Below, piece after piece: positions 1 through 9,358 of a stretch of DNA of 64,000 nt. The notes below the pieces were generated by a model. It saw only the letters and a list, made by a program, of their open reading frames with translations, was not told the origin of the DNA and did no database searches. This DNA is from Stenotrophomonas aracearum (lineage in GTDB: Bacteria > Pseudomonadota > Gammaproteobacteria > Xanthomonadales > Xanthomonadaceae): NCBI RefSeq assembly GCF_031834615.1, contig NZ_CP115543.1, forward strand, positions 1,437,001 through 1,501,000. Direction: 5' to 3'. Made by a program: the position numbers and the translations under genes. Each line of letters begins with the position of its first letter. Position 1 is the stretch's first letter.

Positions 1-1758
1 CTGCACCTGGACAGCCAGGGCCGCATGCTGCGGCGTTACGGCGCCGAAGACGGCCTGCCGGGCGGCAACATCCGTGCGATGAGCGTGGCCCGCGACGGCG
101 CGGTCTGGGCCGGTACCCAGAAGGGCGTGGCCCGGCTGGACGCCAACGGCGTGACCGTGCCGGACGTGCCGGGCATGCCGACCGGGCTGATCACCGCGCT
201 GGCGCATGACGCGGAAGGCGACCTGTGGATCGGCACCATCGAAGGCATCCGCGTGCTCCGTGGCGACCGCGTGCAGGCCATTGACCTGGCACCGCTGGGC
301 GGCGGGCGCAGCGTGTTCGGCTTCCAGCAGATCGGCGACGCGATGTGGATCAGCAGCGACCGCGGGCTGTACCGCTACCAGGACGGCAAACTGGCCCGGG
401 TCGGGCTGGAGCAGGGCATGCCGGTGGACACCGTGTTCCAGCTGGTGCCCGACCGCATCGGCAACGTCTGGATCAGCAGCAACCGCGGCGTGCTGCGCAC
501 CGACATGGCGATGCTCAACGACGTCGCCGACGGACGCACGCGCCGGATCGAAGTCGAGCATTACAACGAAATCGACGGCATGGCCAACTCGCAGGCCAAC
601 GGCAGCTCCGGTCCGTCGGCGATCCTGCGCCAGGACGGCACCTTCTGGGTGGTCACCGCCGGTGGCCTGAGCACGGTCGATCCGCTGCGCCTGCAGCGCT
701 TCCGTGAGCGGCTGGCACCGCCGGCGGCGATCGAAACGGTGCTGGTCGACGGCGTGCCGCTGCACTGGCAGGGCGCCAACCACAACACCCTGCCGGGCGG
801 GCGACGGCTGAGCATCAGTTACGTGGGCCTGAGCTACCTGATGTCCGAGCGGATCCGCTACCGCACCCGCCTGGACGGGCTGGACACCGCCTGGATCGAA
901 CGCGGCCAGCAGCGCAGCGTGGAATTCATCGGCCTGCCGCCGGGCGAGTACACGCTGCACGTGGGCGCCGCCCACCCGGGGGGTACCTGGGGCAGCAGCG
1001 AGGCGGTGTGGTCGTTCACCGTCGAGCCGTTCCTGTGGCAACGGCGCAGCGTGCAGTTCATCGGTGGCTTGTTCCTGCTCGCCGGGCTGGTGGCGCTGTA
1101 CCGCTATCTGATCAAACGTTACAAGGCCAGCAACGTGCGCCTGGCGCGCCGCGTGGATGCAGCTACCCGCGACCTGCAGGCGCAGACCGCGAGCCTGCAA
1201 GCGTTGAACGAGGAAAAGACCCAGCTGGCCGAGCGCCTGGCGCGGCAGTCCGAGCAGTTCGAGCGACAGGCGCGCGAGGATGCGCTGACCGGGCTGCCCA
1301 ACCGCCGCGCGTTCGACGAAGCGCTGGCGCGCGACTTCGCCCGCTCGCAGCGCAGCGGTCATTCGCTGTGCCTGGTGGTGCTGGACATCGACCACTTCAA
1401 GGACGTGAACGACCAGCACAGCCACAGCGTGGGCGACGTGGTGCTGGTGGAAGTGGCGCGGGTGATCGCCTCGGCCTGCCGCGATTCGGACATGCCGGCG
1501 CGTACCGGCGGCGAGGAATTCACCGTGCTGCTCAACGACACCCGCCTGGCCGAAGCAGCGCAGGTCTGCGCGCGCCTGCGCGGGCTGTTCCATGACCATC
1601 CGGACTGGGCCGGGGTGCCCGGCCTGCAGGTGACCTTCAGTGCCGGCCTGGTCGAGCTGGACGCCGCCGACCGCACCCCGATGCTGCTCTACCAACGCGC
1701 TGATCGCGCGCTGTACCGCGCCAAGAGCGAAGGTAGAGACCGGACCGCGATCGGTTGA
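1..1758 (+). CDS. Propeller-type sensor diguanylate cyclase (5' end outside window)
   Basis: The reading frame is already open at base 1, so the start lies upstream. The visible part has beta-propeller repeats of the two-component regulator type (about 25-700), a Y_Y_Y-like beta-sandwich (about 720-1030), one membrane helix (about 1050-1110), a coiled coil (about 1130-1270) and a C-terminal GGDEF domain. The catalytic motif is GGEEF at 1507-1521, and an RxxD inhibitory site (RDSD, 1480-1491) sits five residues before it. A periplasmic or extracellular propeller therefore probably controls c-di-GMP synthesis in the cytoplasm, with product inhibition. The ligand cannot be read from the sequence. 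Confidence 0.88.
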   Translation: MHLDSQGRMLRRYGAEDGLPGGNIRAMSVARDGAVWAGTQKGVARLDANGVTVPDVPGMPTGLITALAHDAEGDLWIGTIEGIRVLRGDRVQAIDLAPLGGGRSVFGFQQIGDAMWISSDRGLYRYQDGKLARVGLEQGMPVDTVFQLVPDRIGNVWISSNRGVLRTDMAMLNDVADGRTRRIEVEHYNEIDGMANSQANGSSGPSAILRQDGTFWVVTAGGLSTVDPLRLQRFRERLAPPAAIETVLVDGVPLHWQGANHNTLPGGRRLSISYVGLSYLMSERIRYRTRLDGLDTAWIERGQQRSVEFIGLPPGEYTLHVGAAHPGGTWGSSEAVWSFTVEPFLWQRRSVQFIGGLFLLAGLVALYRYLIKRYKASNVRLARRVDAATRDLQAQTASLQALNEEKTQLAERLARQSEQFERQAREDALTGLPNRRAFDEALARDFARSQRSGHSLCLVVLDIDHFKDVNDQHSHSVGDVVLVEVARVIASACRDSDMPARTGGEEFTVLLNDTRLAEAAQVCARLRGLFHDHPDWAGVPGLQVTFSAGLVELDAADRTPMLLYQRADRALYRAKSEGRDRTAIG

Positions 1759-1782
1759 TTACCGGGTAGCCCGGCACCGCGC

Positions 1783-1850
1783 GGACACGCATGGCGTGTC
1801 CCTACGCCGCATTGCCGCCGACCCGCGTAGCGACACGCCATGCGTGTCCC
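1783..1850. repeat. SMAG-type REP inverted dimer
   Basis: Two copies of an ACACGC/GCGTGT hairpin face each other. The first (1783-1805) ends in CTAC and the second (1827-1850) begins with GTAG. They lie between the convergent GGDEF gene and rnt and could act as a 3' RNA structure for either. Confidence 0.8.
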
Positions 1851-1863
1851 ACGGAATCCCAGA

Positions 1864-2526
1864 TCAGGGACGGGGCCAGGCGTTGGCGATGGTGCAGAAC
1901 AGCTTCGCCGTCTGCTCGGTGTCATACACCGCGCTGTGCGCTTCGTTGGCATCCCACCCCAGACCAGCGGCGGCCGCCGCGCGGGCCAGCACGGTCTGCC
2001 CATAGGCGATACCGGCCATGGTCACGGTGTCGAACACGCTGAACGGATGGAACGGGTTGCGCTTGTGCCCGACCCGGTTCACCGCCGCGTTGACGAAGCC
2101 CAGGTCGAAGTGCGCGTTGTGCCCGACCAGGATCGCGCGCTGGCAGCCGTATTTCTTCATCGCCACGCGTACCGGCGCGAAGATGTGGTCCAGCGCGTCC
2201 TTCTCGCTCTTGGCCAGGCGGAACGGGTGGTCGAGGATGATCCCGGTGATCTCCAGCGACTTCGGATCGATCTCCAGCCCTTCGGCCGGGATCACGTGCG
2301 CGCTGGCGGTCTGCCCCGGGTAGAGCAGGCCGTTGTCGTCCATCTCGATCGGCACTGCGGCGATCTCCAGCAACGCATTGCGGTTGCAGTCGAAGCCGCC
2401 GGTTTCCACGTCCACCACCACCGGCAGGAAGCCACGGAAGCGGGTCGCCATCATGCGCTGTCCCAGCGAGGGCACGTCCACGGCGTCCGCCGGGGCAGCG
2501 GCGGTCTGGGGGAGTTCGTCAGTCAT
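1864..2526 (-). CDS. rnt: Ribonuclease T
   Basis: This 220-residue protein is a DEDDh 3'-5' exoribonuclease that trims tRNA CCA ends and matures 5S and 23S rRNA as a dimer. Exo motif I (DVETGG), motif II ([10 protein letters not shown]) and the late H...D motif (HSAVYD) are all present. Length fits the family. The ATG at 2526 lies only 9 bp after the doxX stop, so it may be read through from the copper-peptide operon. That arrangement is probably positional, because rnt is a housekeeping gene and could have its own promoter inside the end of doxX. Confidence 0.92.
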   Translation of the reverse strand: MTDELPQTAAAPADAVDVPSLGQRMMATRFRGFLPVVVDVETGGFDCNRNALLEIAAVPIEMDDNGLLYPGQTASAHVIPAEGLEIDPKSLEITGIILDHPFRLAKSEKDALDHIFAPVRVAMKKYGCQRAILVGHNAHFDLGFVNAAVNRVGHKRNPFHPFSVFDTVTMAGIAYGQTVLARAAAAAGLGWDANEAHSAVYDTEQTAKLFCTIANAWPRP

Positions 2527-2535
2527 CGGCCCAGT

Positions 2536-3051
2536 TTAGCAGAGCGGTCTGACCGCCCCGTTGCGGTGCCGGGCCAGCCAGCCATCCATGCTCAGTCGAC
2601 CGGCCCCGCCCAGCAGCAGCGGCAGCAGCATGGCGATGAACAGCACCGGCAGCTTGAAGTTGCCGTAGCCCTGGTCGCTGATCGCATAGCCCTGCGCCAG
2701 CGTGGCGAGCGAGTCCCACCCGGCCGGCCAGTGCACCGTCGCGGTGGCCACCACGGTCAGGCCGATCAGCAGCGCGGATGTGGTGCGGGTGGCCAGTCCC
2801 AGCAGCAGGCAGGCGCCGCCCAGCAGTTCCAGCCAGGTGGCGGCCTGCCAGTTGAGCGCCGAGGGCAGCCAGCGGAACGGCAGCGGGAAGTCGGCCTGCA
2901 CGCTGTCGAACCAGTTCGTGCCGCGCAGCTTCTCGCGTCCCGATTCGAAGTACTCCCAGGCCAGCAGCAGGCGCAGGCCGAGCGGTGCCAGCCAGGGGTC
3001 GAGCGCACCCAGGCGCGCGTGCGGTGCGGAAACGGGGGAGGGCAGTGGCAT
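2536..3051 (-). CDS. DoxX-family membrane protein of the bufferin-type operon
   Basis: A 171-residue protein with four hydrophobic segments and the DoxX start pattern ([19 protein letters not shown], residues 24-42). The start is ATG at 3051 with GGAG just upstream; the longer open frame to 3903 only shadows bufC. DoxX-like members are regular last genes of operons for DUF692/DUF2063-modified peptides (for example gigT in the gold-induced gig operon and the hvf operon). Their exact role is unknown; redox or membrane support of peptide maturation or export is a guess. It follows bufC by 77 bp and precedes rnt by 9 bp. Confidence 0.85.
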   Translation of the reverse strand: MPLPSPVSAPHARLGALDPWLAPLGLRLLLAWEYFESGREKLRGTNWFDSVQADFPLPFRWLPSALNWQAATWLELLGGACLLLGLATRTTSALLIGLTVVATATVHWPAGWDSLATLAQGYAISDQGYGNFKLPVLFIAMLLPLLLGGAGRLSMDGWLARHRNGAVRPLC

Positions 3052-3128
3052 TGGAGACTCCAGGCAGCAGGAAGAGTCCAACAAGAGGTCCGCCACGCGG
3101 CACTGGATGCGCGCGCCGGGCGCGGGGT

Positions 3129-3881
3129 TCAGCTGCCGGTCGGGCGCGCCGGACCGATCACCCCGGTGGCCTGCAGCTGCGTCAGCAGCGCACGCCCGGG
3201 CTGTTCGAGCGCGGCGATGTCCAGGCCGTGGGCCTCGGCCAACTGCCGCAGGTGGTCGGCGCCGCTGCGTGCCACGGCGTCGTCCAGTTGCGCCAGCAGG
3301 GCACCGGCCAGCGGGCTGAGCTGCGAAAACACGATGCTGCCGTCGGCCACGCGCCGCGCGAGCAGGCAGGTGGGTTCGGGTGGTGGGGACTCGGGCTGGA
3401 ATCCGGCGCCGATCTGCTGCACCGGCCACGCGTAGACCAGCGGCCACGCCAGCGCCGAACGGGCGAGGGGGTCCTGCCATGGATCGAATCCCGCACCGCC
3501 TGCGGGCAGCGGCCGGGCCTCGCTCGACTGCAGCGCCAGTTCCACCCACTCGTAATGCGCCAGCTCGGCCAGGAACGGTCGCGGCAGCGACGGCTGCTGC
3601 TGCAGCCACTGCACGAACTCTCCAGCGACCTCGGTAAACAGCGGCGAGGCGCAGCGGTGCTCGATGAAGTAGCGCCGGCACAGCGCATCCCATTCGTCGG
3701 CGTCCAGGACCTGGAGCAGCACAGGGAAACTTCCGCCCAGCAGGCTTCGCAGGTTGTTGAACAGCAGATCGCGGTAGATCTGCAGCCGACGCGGTTCGAG
3801 TCCTTCGGGCGCGGGCTGGCCCCGTGGGTCGCGCAGGTGCAGGGTAAGGGCGGACTGCTGGTCGCGAAGAACCCCGCTCAT
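3129..3881 (-). CDS. bufC: DUF2063 partner protein of MNIO enzyme (BufC/HvfC-like)
   Basis: A 250-residue protein of the DUF2063 family. Its N-terminal half carries the family signature ([24 protein letters not shown]) followed by [20 protein letters not shown]. In studied systems this protein binds the DUF692 enzyme and recognises the leader of the precursor peptide. The ATG at 3881 overlaps the bufB stop in an ATGA, which indicates translational coupling and an equimolar pair with bufB. The upstream in-frame extension to 4037 overlaps bufB and is not credible as a start. Confidence 0.9.
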   Translation of the reverse strand: MSGVLRDQQSALTLHLRDPRGQPAPEGLEPRRLQIYRDLLFNNLRSLLGGSFPVLLQVLDADEWDALCRRYFIEHRCASPLFTEVAGEFVQWLQQQPSLPRPFLAELAHYEWVELALQSSEARPLPAGGAGFDPWQDPLARSALAWPLVYAWPVQQIGAGFQPESPPPEPTCLLARRVADGSIVFSQLSPLAGALLAQLDDAVARSGADHLRQLAEAHGLDIAALEQPGRALLTQLQATGVIGPARPTGS

Positions 3882-4735
3882 GCGGCCGCCCCGCGTGCAG
3901 CATCCCCGCCGCGGAGGATGCGCCGCATCTGCTGCAGTTCCGCGCGCAGTTCCGCGTAGGTTGGGAAGTTGAAGTCGCGTTCCAGCAGCGCCGGGCGCGG
4001 GCCGAAGCGGGCGCGCGCCTGCGCCAGCAACGCCCACACCGGGTCGATCACTGCGCTTCCATGCGTATCGATCTTCAGGTCGTCGGCTTCATCGTAGTGC
4101 CCGGCCACGTGCAGGCACACCACGCGCGACGCCGGTAGTCCGTCGATGAAGGCTGCCGGGTCGAAGCGATGGTTGATCGCATTGACGTACACATTGTTCA
4201 CGTCCAGCAGCAGGTCGCAGTCCGCTTCCTCAAGCACCGCCACGGTGAAGTCCAGTTCGCTCATCGCCGCGTGCGGGGTGAGATAGCTCGAGACGTTCTC
4301 GACCGCGATGCGCCGGCCCAGCCGGTCCTGCACCTGCGCGATGCGCGCGGCGGTGTGGCGCACCGCTTCGTCGGTGAACGGCAGCGGCAGCAGGTCGTAC
4401 AGGTGCCCGTCGTCGCTGCAGTAGCTCAGGTGCTCGCTGTACAGCCGCACCTTGTGCGTGTCCAGGAAGCGGCCGACCCGGTCGACGAAGTCCAGGTCCA
4501 GCGGCGCACTGCCGCCCAGCGACAGCGACAGGCCATGGCAGGTCAACGGGTAACGCGCGCTGAGCCCCTGCAGGCGCTCGCCGGGTACGCCGCCGAGTCC
4601 GATCCAGTTCTCCGGCGCGCATTCGAGGAAGTCGATATCGCCCGGCGGCGCCTGTTCCAGATCGTCGAGCAGGGCGCGGCGCAGGCCCAGTCCTACCGCC
4701 GCCGCAGGCAGCGGCGGCAGGACCACGGGGCTCAC
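3878..4735 (-). CDS. bufB: DUF692 multinuclear iron oxidase (MNIO), BufB/HvfB-like
   Basis: About 285 residues forming a TIM-barrel DUF692 (MNIO) enzyme. The expected metal ligands are visible: PEN near residue 41, [10 protein letters not shown] with H67, YSEH at 99-102, VEN at 145-147, DVNN at 178-181, HVAGH at 209-213, DTHG at 223-226 and ERDF at 252-255. Such enzymes use a mixed-valent iron cluster and O2 to convert cysteines of a peptide, for HvfA-type EGKCG motifs into oxazolone-thioamide. The start is uncertain: GTG at 4735, 13 bp after the bufA stop, is preferred, with another GTG at 4726. The open frame runs on to 4921 but there it only shadows bufA. Confidence 0.92.
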   Translation of the reverse strand: MSPVVLPPLPAAAVGLGLRRALLDDLEQAPPGDIDFLECAPENWIGLGGVPGERLQGLSARYPLTCHGLSLSLGGSAPLDLDFVDRVGRFLDTHKVRLYSEHLSYCSDDGHLYDLLPLPFTDEAVRHTAARIAQVQDRLGRRIAVENVSSYLTPHAAMSELDFTVAVLEEADCDLLLDVNNVYVNAINHRFDPAAFIDGLPASRVVCLHVAGHYDEADDLKIDTHGSAVIDPVWALLAQARARFGPRPALLERDFNFPTYAELRAELQQMRRILRGGDAARGAAA

Positions 4736-4748
4736 GCCGGCGCGCGGG

Positions 4749-5093
4749 TCAGTGCCCGGCACCGCACTTGCCTTCACCGCACTTGCCCTCAGCGGTCTTC
4801 TTTGCCGCAGGCGCAGGCTTGGCCTTGTCGGCCCCGCACTTGCCTTCGCCGCACTTGCCTTCAGCGGCCTTCTTGTCGGTGCCGTGCTGCTTGGCCTTCT
4901 CGGCGCCACACTTGCCTTCACCGCATTTGCCTTCGGCCGCCTTCGCGTCGGCCTTGGGCGCGGCCTGCGCAGCCAAGGCGTAGCCCTGGGCCAGGTCGGT
5001 CATCGACAGCGCCGAGGCGGTACCGGCCAGGCCAAGGCCGCCGGCGAGCGCGGCGCAGGCCAGCAGGGAGGCGTGTTTGGTGGACAGGGTCAT
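4749..5093 (-). CDS. bufA: Bufferin/HvfA-type precursor peptide with six EGKCG motifs
   Basis: A 114-residue precursor. Residues 1-29 form a Sec signal peptide (MTLSTKHAS, a hydrophobic core, then TASA). The core peptide has three doublets of EGKCG at residues 54-63, 78-87 and 102-111, an exact 24-residue period, joined by Ala/Lys-rich linkers, and it ends in GAGH. All six cysteines of the protein outside the signal peptide lie in these motifs. A strong AAGGAG ribosome site (about 5103-5108) precedes the ATG. In characterised relatives the modified cysteines bind copper in the periplasm; that function is inferred here from motifs and from the adjacent bufBC genes. Confidence 0.92.
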   Translation of the reverse strand: MTLSTKHASLLACAALAGGLGLAGTASALSMTDLAQGYALAAQAAPKADAKAAEGKCGEGKCGAEKAKQHGTDKKAAEGKCGEGKCGADKAKPAPAAKKTAEGKCGEGKCGAGH

Positions 5094-5173
5094 GGAAAAA
5101 TCTCCTTGTAGAGGCCCGGGGGCCAGGGTGGTGCCAATGAAGCATGCCGGATTTGCCGGCATGCGGGGGACGC

Positions 5174-5683
5174 TCAGGCCAGGTACTCGCGCGCCATGAC
5201 GCGGGCGCGGTGCAGGCGGGCCTTGATGGTTTCGGGGGTGATGGCCAGCCGCTCGGCCAGTTCGGCGATCGACAGGCCTTCCAGGTCGCGCAGCAGGATC
5301 ACTTCGCGATAGTGCGCCGGCAGCGATTCCAGCGCGGCGGCGCAGTCGCGGCGCAGCGCCACGTCGTCGCACTGCGCGGGTGGCAGGATCTCCTCGCGCA
5401 GCTCTTCGTGCCGCCACTGGCACCGCGCGCGCTTGAGCCGGTTGCACTCGCGCTTGACGATGCGGAACGCCCACGAGGTGAAGCACTCCACCAGGCGCAG
5501 GTCGCACAGCCGCCGCGACACGGTGATCAGGCTTTCCTGTACCGCGTCTTCGACGTCGTTGATGACGCAGTGGTATTCGGCATAGCGACGCAGGTGCTGG
5601 CGCGAGTGGCGCAGCACGCGGTCGAGCGCGGCGCGGTCGCCGGCATGGGCGGCGCTGAGTTCGAGCGGGCAGAGGGTCTGCAT
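5174..5683 (-). CDS. Cysteine-rich ECF sigma factor
   Basis: A 169-residue ECF-type sigma factor with region 2 (about residues 20-85, including the DVEDAVQESLI helix) and region 4 (about 110-165, ending LAITPETIKARLHRARVMAREYL). It is the first gene of the copper-peptide cluster, 80 bp before bufA, and probably drives that operon and itself. It is unusually cysteine-rich, with eight (positions 5, 39, 60, 67, 80, 88, 105, 114), and no anti-sigma gene is adjacent: upstream comes only a terminator and phoU. Direct metal or redox sensing is possible but not shown. Confidence 0.88.
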   Translation of the reverse strand: MQTLCPLELSAAHAGDRAALDRVLRHSRQHLRRYAEYHCVINDVEDAVQESLITVSRRLCDLRLVECFTSWAFRIVKRECNRLKRARCQWRHEELREEILPPAQCDDVALRRDCAAALESLPAHYREVILLRDLEGLSIAELAERLAITPETIKARLHRARVMAREYLA

Positions 5684-5797
5684 GCGGCAACGGGATCCTG
5701 ATGGGCTGGCACAGGATAAGAGCGCTGCCGGGGCAGGAAGGATGCGCGGGTGGATGGACGGGTACAGGCGCGATTCAGCGCTGGCGGTCCGTTTGCG

Positions 5798-5834
5798 ACA
5801 AAAACAACAAGGGCCGATACGCAGTATCGGCCCT
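5798..5834 (-). terminator. Rho-independent terminator after phoU
   Basis: On the minus strand an 11-bp stem (5810-5820 with 5824-5834) and a 3-base loop are followed by a U-rich stretch. It lies 32 bp past the phoU stop, closing the pst-phoU operon and separating it from the sigma factor gene. Confidence 0.88.
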
Positions 5835-5865
5835 CGCTTCGCCCGGACGCCTTGCGGCGACGGGG

Positions 5866-6570
5866 TTACAGCTTTTCGGTGCTGGTCTCGTCACGCTTCT
5901 CGCGCGGCGGCAGCGCCTGCTCGCCATGCACCAGGAACCACACGTTCTCGGCGATGTTGGTGGCGTGGTCGCCCACGCGCTCCAGGTTCTTGGCCATGAA
6001 CAGGAGGTGGGTGCACGGGGTGATGTTGCGCGGATCTTCCATCATGTAGGTCAGCAGCTCGCGGAACAGCGCGGTGTACTGCGCGTCCAGGCGCGCGTCA
6101 TCGTCGCGCAGGGCGAGTGCGCCGTCGGCGTCATTGTCGCGATAGGCCTCAATGGCGCGCCGGACCTGCTGCGCCGCAAGGCGGCCCAACGAACGCAGGC
6201 CCTGGATCTGCGGCAACGGCGGCATCTTGCTGAGGGCGATGGAGCGCTTGGCCACGTTGGCCGCATAGTCGCCGATGCGTTCGATGTCGGCCGGGATGCG
6301 CAGGCCGGCCAGGATTTCGCGCAGGTCGCGCGCCATCGGGCCACGCAGCGCCAGGCGCATGACATCGTGGCTGATCTGCTGTTCCAGGCTGTCGATCGCC
6401 TCGTCGTTGGCAATGATGCGTGCCGCGGCGTTGTCGTCGCGGCGTTCGATCACGTCCAGCGCCGCTTCCAGCTGTGCCACGGACATTTCGCCCATGCGCA
6501 CGATCTCGGCCACCAGCCGCTGCTGTTCTTCGTCGTAGCTCTTGACGATGTGGTCGTTCGGAATGTTCAT
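5866..6570 (-). CDS. phoU: Phosphate transport regulator PhoU
   Basis: A 234-residue all-helical PhoU with its two duplicated domains. The metal-binding signatures are visible as E/DxxxD patterns around residues 76-96 (RDLREILAGLRIPADIERIGDYA) and 178-205 (NLERVGDHATNIAENV). PhoU links the Pst transporter to PhoR to silence the Pho regulon when phosphate is plentiful. It is the last gene of the operon, 59 bp after pstB, and ends before a strong terminator. Confidence 0.95.
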   Translation of the reverse strand: MNIPNDHIVKSYDEEQQRLVAEIVRMGEMSVAQLEAALDVIERRDDNAAARIIANDEAIDSLEQQISHDVMRLALRGPMARDLREILAGLRIPADIERIGDYAANVAKRSIALSKMPPLPQIQGLRSLGRLAAQQVRRAIEAYRDNDADGALALRDDDARLDAQYTALFRELLTYMMEDPRNITPCTHLLFMAKNLERVGDHATNIAENVWFLVHGEQALPPREKRDETSTEKL

Positions 6571-6629
6571 TGTGATTCCCGTGGTGCCGGGCGGTGCCCG
6601 GCTGGTTTATCTGGAAACGTGCGGAAGGA

Positions 6630-7487
6630 TCAACCGAACCGGCCGGTGATGTAATCCTCGGTCTGCTGCTTGTTCGGCTGCGAGAAGATCACTTCGGTGC
6701 GGTCGTGTTCGATCAGGTCGCCCAGGTACATGAAGGCGGTGTAGTCGGACACGCGCGCGGCCTGCTGCATGTTGTGGGTGACGATCACGATGGTGTAGTC
6801 GTGCTTGAGCTCTTCGACCAGCTGCTCGATGCGGCTGGTGGAGATCGGGTCCAGCGCCGAGGTCGGCTCGTCGAGCAGCAGCACGTCCGGGCGCAGGGCC
6901 ACGGCGCGGGCGATGCACAGACGCTGCTGCTGGCCACCGGACAGGCCCAGCGCGCTCTGATTGAGCTTGTCCTTCACTTCGTCCCACAGCGCGCCCTGGC
7001 GCAGCGCATGCTCGACGCGGTCGTTCATGTCCGCCTTGGACAGCTTTTCGTGGTGGCGGATGCCATAGGCCACGTTCTCGAAGATGGTCATCGGGAACGG
7101 CACCGGCTTCTGGAACACCATGCCGACCTTGCTGCGCAGGCGGTTCATCGGGTACTTCGGCGACAGGATGTTCTCGCCGTCCAGCAGCACTTCGCCCTTG
7201 GCTTCCAGCTTGGGGTACAGCGCGTAGATGCGGTTGAAGATGCGCAGCAGGGTCGACTTGCCGCAGCCGGAAGGACCGATCAGCGCGGTGACGCGCTTTT
7301 CCGGAATCTCCAGGTTGATGTTCTTCAGCGCGTGGAACTTGTCGTAGTAGAAGTCCAGTCCGCGTGCAGCCAGCTTGGTCGGCGCCGGGTTGCCGAGGTT
7401 TTCATGCGAGGCCGGCACCGCGATGCGCTGCATCGGCACGGCATTGGTGAGGTCGTTCATGGCGATATCCGCGGAAAGGTCAGTCAT
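6630..7487 (-). CDS. pstB: Phosphate ABC transporter ATP-binding protein PstB
   Basis: The ATPase of the high-affinity phosphate importer. Walker A (GPSGCGKST), the signature LSGGQQQR, Walker B with [12 protein letters not shown] and the switch histidine (VTHNMQQA) are all intact. The ATG at 7487 overlaps the pstA stop by eight bases (ATGACTGA), which favours coupling; ATG at 7460 (MNDLTNAV) is a reasonable alternative giving 276 residues. Neither has a clear Shine-Dalgarno. It works with PstCA in the inner membrane. Confidence 0.95.
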   Translation of the reverse strand: MTDLSADIAMNDLTNAVPMQRIAVPASHENLGNPAPTKLAARGLDFYYDKFHALKNINLEIPEKRVTALIGPSGCGKSTLLRIFNRIYALYPKLEAKGEVLLDGENILSPKYPMNRLRSKVGMVFQKPVPFPMTIFENVAYGIRHHEKLSKADMNDRVEHALRQGALWDEVKDKLNQSALGLSGGQQQRLCIARAVALRPDVLLLDEPTSALDPISTSRIEQLVEELKHDYTIVIVTHNMQQAARVSDYTAFMYLGDLIEHDRTEVIFSQPNKQQTEDYITGRFG

Positions 7488-8355
7488 GGGAGATGCGGTT
7501 GCGCAGCAGGATGCCACGCGCGGAGAGGCTGACCAGCAGTACGAACAGGGTCAGCACCAGCGCGCCGGCCCAGGCCAGCGTCTGCCAGGATTCATAGGGG
7601 CTGCCGGCAAACTGGTTCATCACCACTGGCACGCTGGCCATCGGCTGGAACACGTTGCTGTTCCAGTACTGGTTGCCGAAGGCGGTGAACAGCAGCGGGG
7701 CGGTTTCGCCGGAAATGCGGGCCAGCGCCAGCAGGATGCCGGTGATGATGCCTGCGGCCGCACTGCGGTACAGCACCTGCACGGTTACCTTCCACTGCGG
7801 GATGCCCAGCGAGAGGGCCGCTTCGCGCATCTGCGAAGGCACCAGGCGCAGCATTTCGTCGGTGGTACGCACTACCACCGGCAGCACGATGAAAGCCAGC
7901 GACAGCGCACCGGCGAACGCCGAGAACTGCCCACCGGTCTGCATCACGTACAGGGTGTAGACGAACAGGCCGAGCACGATGGACGGTGCCGAGAGCAGGA
8001 TGTCATTGACGAAACGCACCACCGTACCGGCCTTGCGGGCGTTGCCGTACTCGGCCAGCCAGGTACCGGCCAGCACGCCCAGCGGGGTGCCGATGGCGAT
8101 GGCCAGTGCACACATCACCGCGCTGCCGAAGAAGGCGTTGGCCAGGCCGCCTTCCTGCATGGGCGGCGGGGTCATCTTGGTGAACAGGTCCAGGTTGATC
8201 CCGGCCAGGCCCTTGGAGGCCAGGGTGAACAGGATCCAGCCCAGGAAGAACAGGCCGAACAGCGCGGTCAGGCACGACAGCAGCAGCGCGACGATGTTGA
8301 CGATGCGGCGGCGCAGGTACAGCGGCTGCGCGTTGGAAGCGACGGCGGTGGACAT
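7480..8355 (-). CDS. pstA: Phosphate ABC transporter permease PstA
   Basis: A 291-residue permease with six predicted membrane helices and the EAA-type loop that contacts PstB ([20 protein letters not shown]). Its start codon shares one base with the pstC stop (TGATG), and its stop lies inside the start of pstB, so the three genes form one coupled transcript. It pairs with PstC to form the phosphate channel. Confidence 0.95.
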   Translation of the reverse strand: MSTAVASNAQPLYLRRRIVNIVALLLSCLTALFGLFFLGWILFTLASKGLAGINLDLFTKMTPPPMQEGGLANAFFGSAVMCALAIAIGTPLGVLAGTWLAEYGNARKAGTVVRFVNDILLSAPSIVLGLFVYTLYVMQTGGQFSAFAGALSLAFIVLPVVVRTTDEMLRLVPSQMREAALSLGIPQWKVTVQVLYRSAAAGIITGILLALARISGETAPLLFTAFGNQYWNSNVFQPMASVPVVMNQFAGSPYESWQTLAWAGALVLTLFVLLVSLSARGILLRNRISHD

Positions 8356-9323
8356 CAGTTGCCCTCCTTGCGGGACAGGCGCATCAGCATCAGGCGGGCG
8401 ATTGCCAGCACCACGAAGGTCACGATGAAGAGGACGAAGCCGAGCAGCAGCAGCGCCGAGCGGTAGGTTTCGGTAGCCTCGCCGAAGTCATTGGCGATCA
8501 GCGCGGCGATGGTGGTGCCCGGTTCCAGCAGCGACGGCGACAGGCGCACGCTGTTGCCGATCACGAAGGCCACCGCCATGGTTTCACCCAGGGCGCGGCC
8601 GAGGCCGAGGAAGATGCCGCCGATCACCGCCGAGCGGGTGTAGGGCAGCACGATGTCCCAGCTCACTTCCCACTTGGTGGAGCCCAGCGCGTAGGCCGAT
8701 TCCTTCAGGCGGGTCGGCACGGTCAGGAACACTTCGCGCATCACCGAGGAGATGAACGGAATGACCATGATCGCCAGCACGAAGCCGGCGGTCAGCACGC
8801 CGATGCCCAGCGGTGGCCCCTGGAACAGCGGGCCGATGATCGGCCATTCGCCCAGGGTTTCATTGAGGGTGGGGGTGACGTACTCGGTCATCACCGGCAC
8901 CAGCACGAACAGGCCCCACATGCCGTAGATGATCGAGGGGATGCCGGCCAGCAGTTCGATGGCGGTACCGACCGGGCCACGCATCCAGCGCGGCGCCACT
9001 TCGGTGAGGAAGAAGGCGATGCCGAAGCTCACCGGCACCGCGATCACCATTGCGATCAGGGCGGTGACCAGGGTGCCGTAGATCGGTGCCAGTGCACCGA
9101 ACTTGTTCTCCACCGGATTCCAGTCGGAGGAGTAGAAGAAGCTCAGGCCCTGCTCCTGCAGGGCATGGCGGCCGCCCCACAGCATCGAGAGCGCGGCGCA
9201 GGCCAGGGCGACCAGCACCAGTACCACGGTGGTGATCAGCACCCATCGAAACAGTTTGTCGTTGCGGGCGTCACGCAGGTCGCGCGATGACGGTGCGGGT
9301 ACAGGCTGGGCGATGGCATTCAT
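8355..9323 (-). CDS. pstC: Phosphate ABC transporter permease PstC
   Basis: A 322-residue permease with six to seven hydrophobic segments and the EAA-like loop (KESAYALGSTKWEVSWDIVLPY). ATG 9323 (MNAIAQPV) is chosen. An in-frame GTG at 9377 would put the first 18 codons largely in a REP element, which is implausible. A hairpin and a REP sit between it and pstS, a layout that could leave PstS more abundant than the channel subunits. Confidence 0.93.
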   Translation of the reverse strand: MNAIAQPVPAPSSRDLRDARNDKLFRWVLITTVVLVLVALACAALSMLWGGRHALQEQGLSFFYSSDWNPVENKFGALAPIYGTLVTALIAMVIAVPVSFGIAFFLTEVAPRWMRGPVGTAIELLAGIPSIIYGMWGLFVLVPVMTEYVTPTLNETLGEWPIIGPLFQGPPLGIGVLTAGFVLAIMVIPFISSVMREVFLTVPTRLKESAYALGSTKWEVSWDIVLPYTRSAVIGGIFLGLGRALGETMAVAFVIGNSVRLSPSLLEPGTTIAALIANDFGEATETYRSALLLLGFVLFIVTFVVLAIARLMLMRLSRKEGN

Positions 9324-9358
9324 TGGAAAGGCTTGGGCCCGAGTGTGTGAAGGGTTTT

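Noticed and set aside
2536..3903. Long open frame continuing upstream of the DoxX start
   Set aside because: It runs opposite-phase through bufC and carries no recognisable domain; the DoxX domain begins at 3051.
4735..4921. Extended N-terminus of the DUF692 protein
   Set aside because: The extension is an out-of-phase reading of the bufA repeats and has low-complexity Pro/Arg/Ser content.
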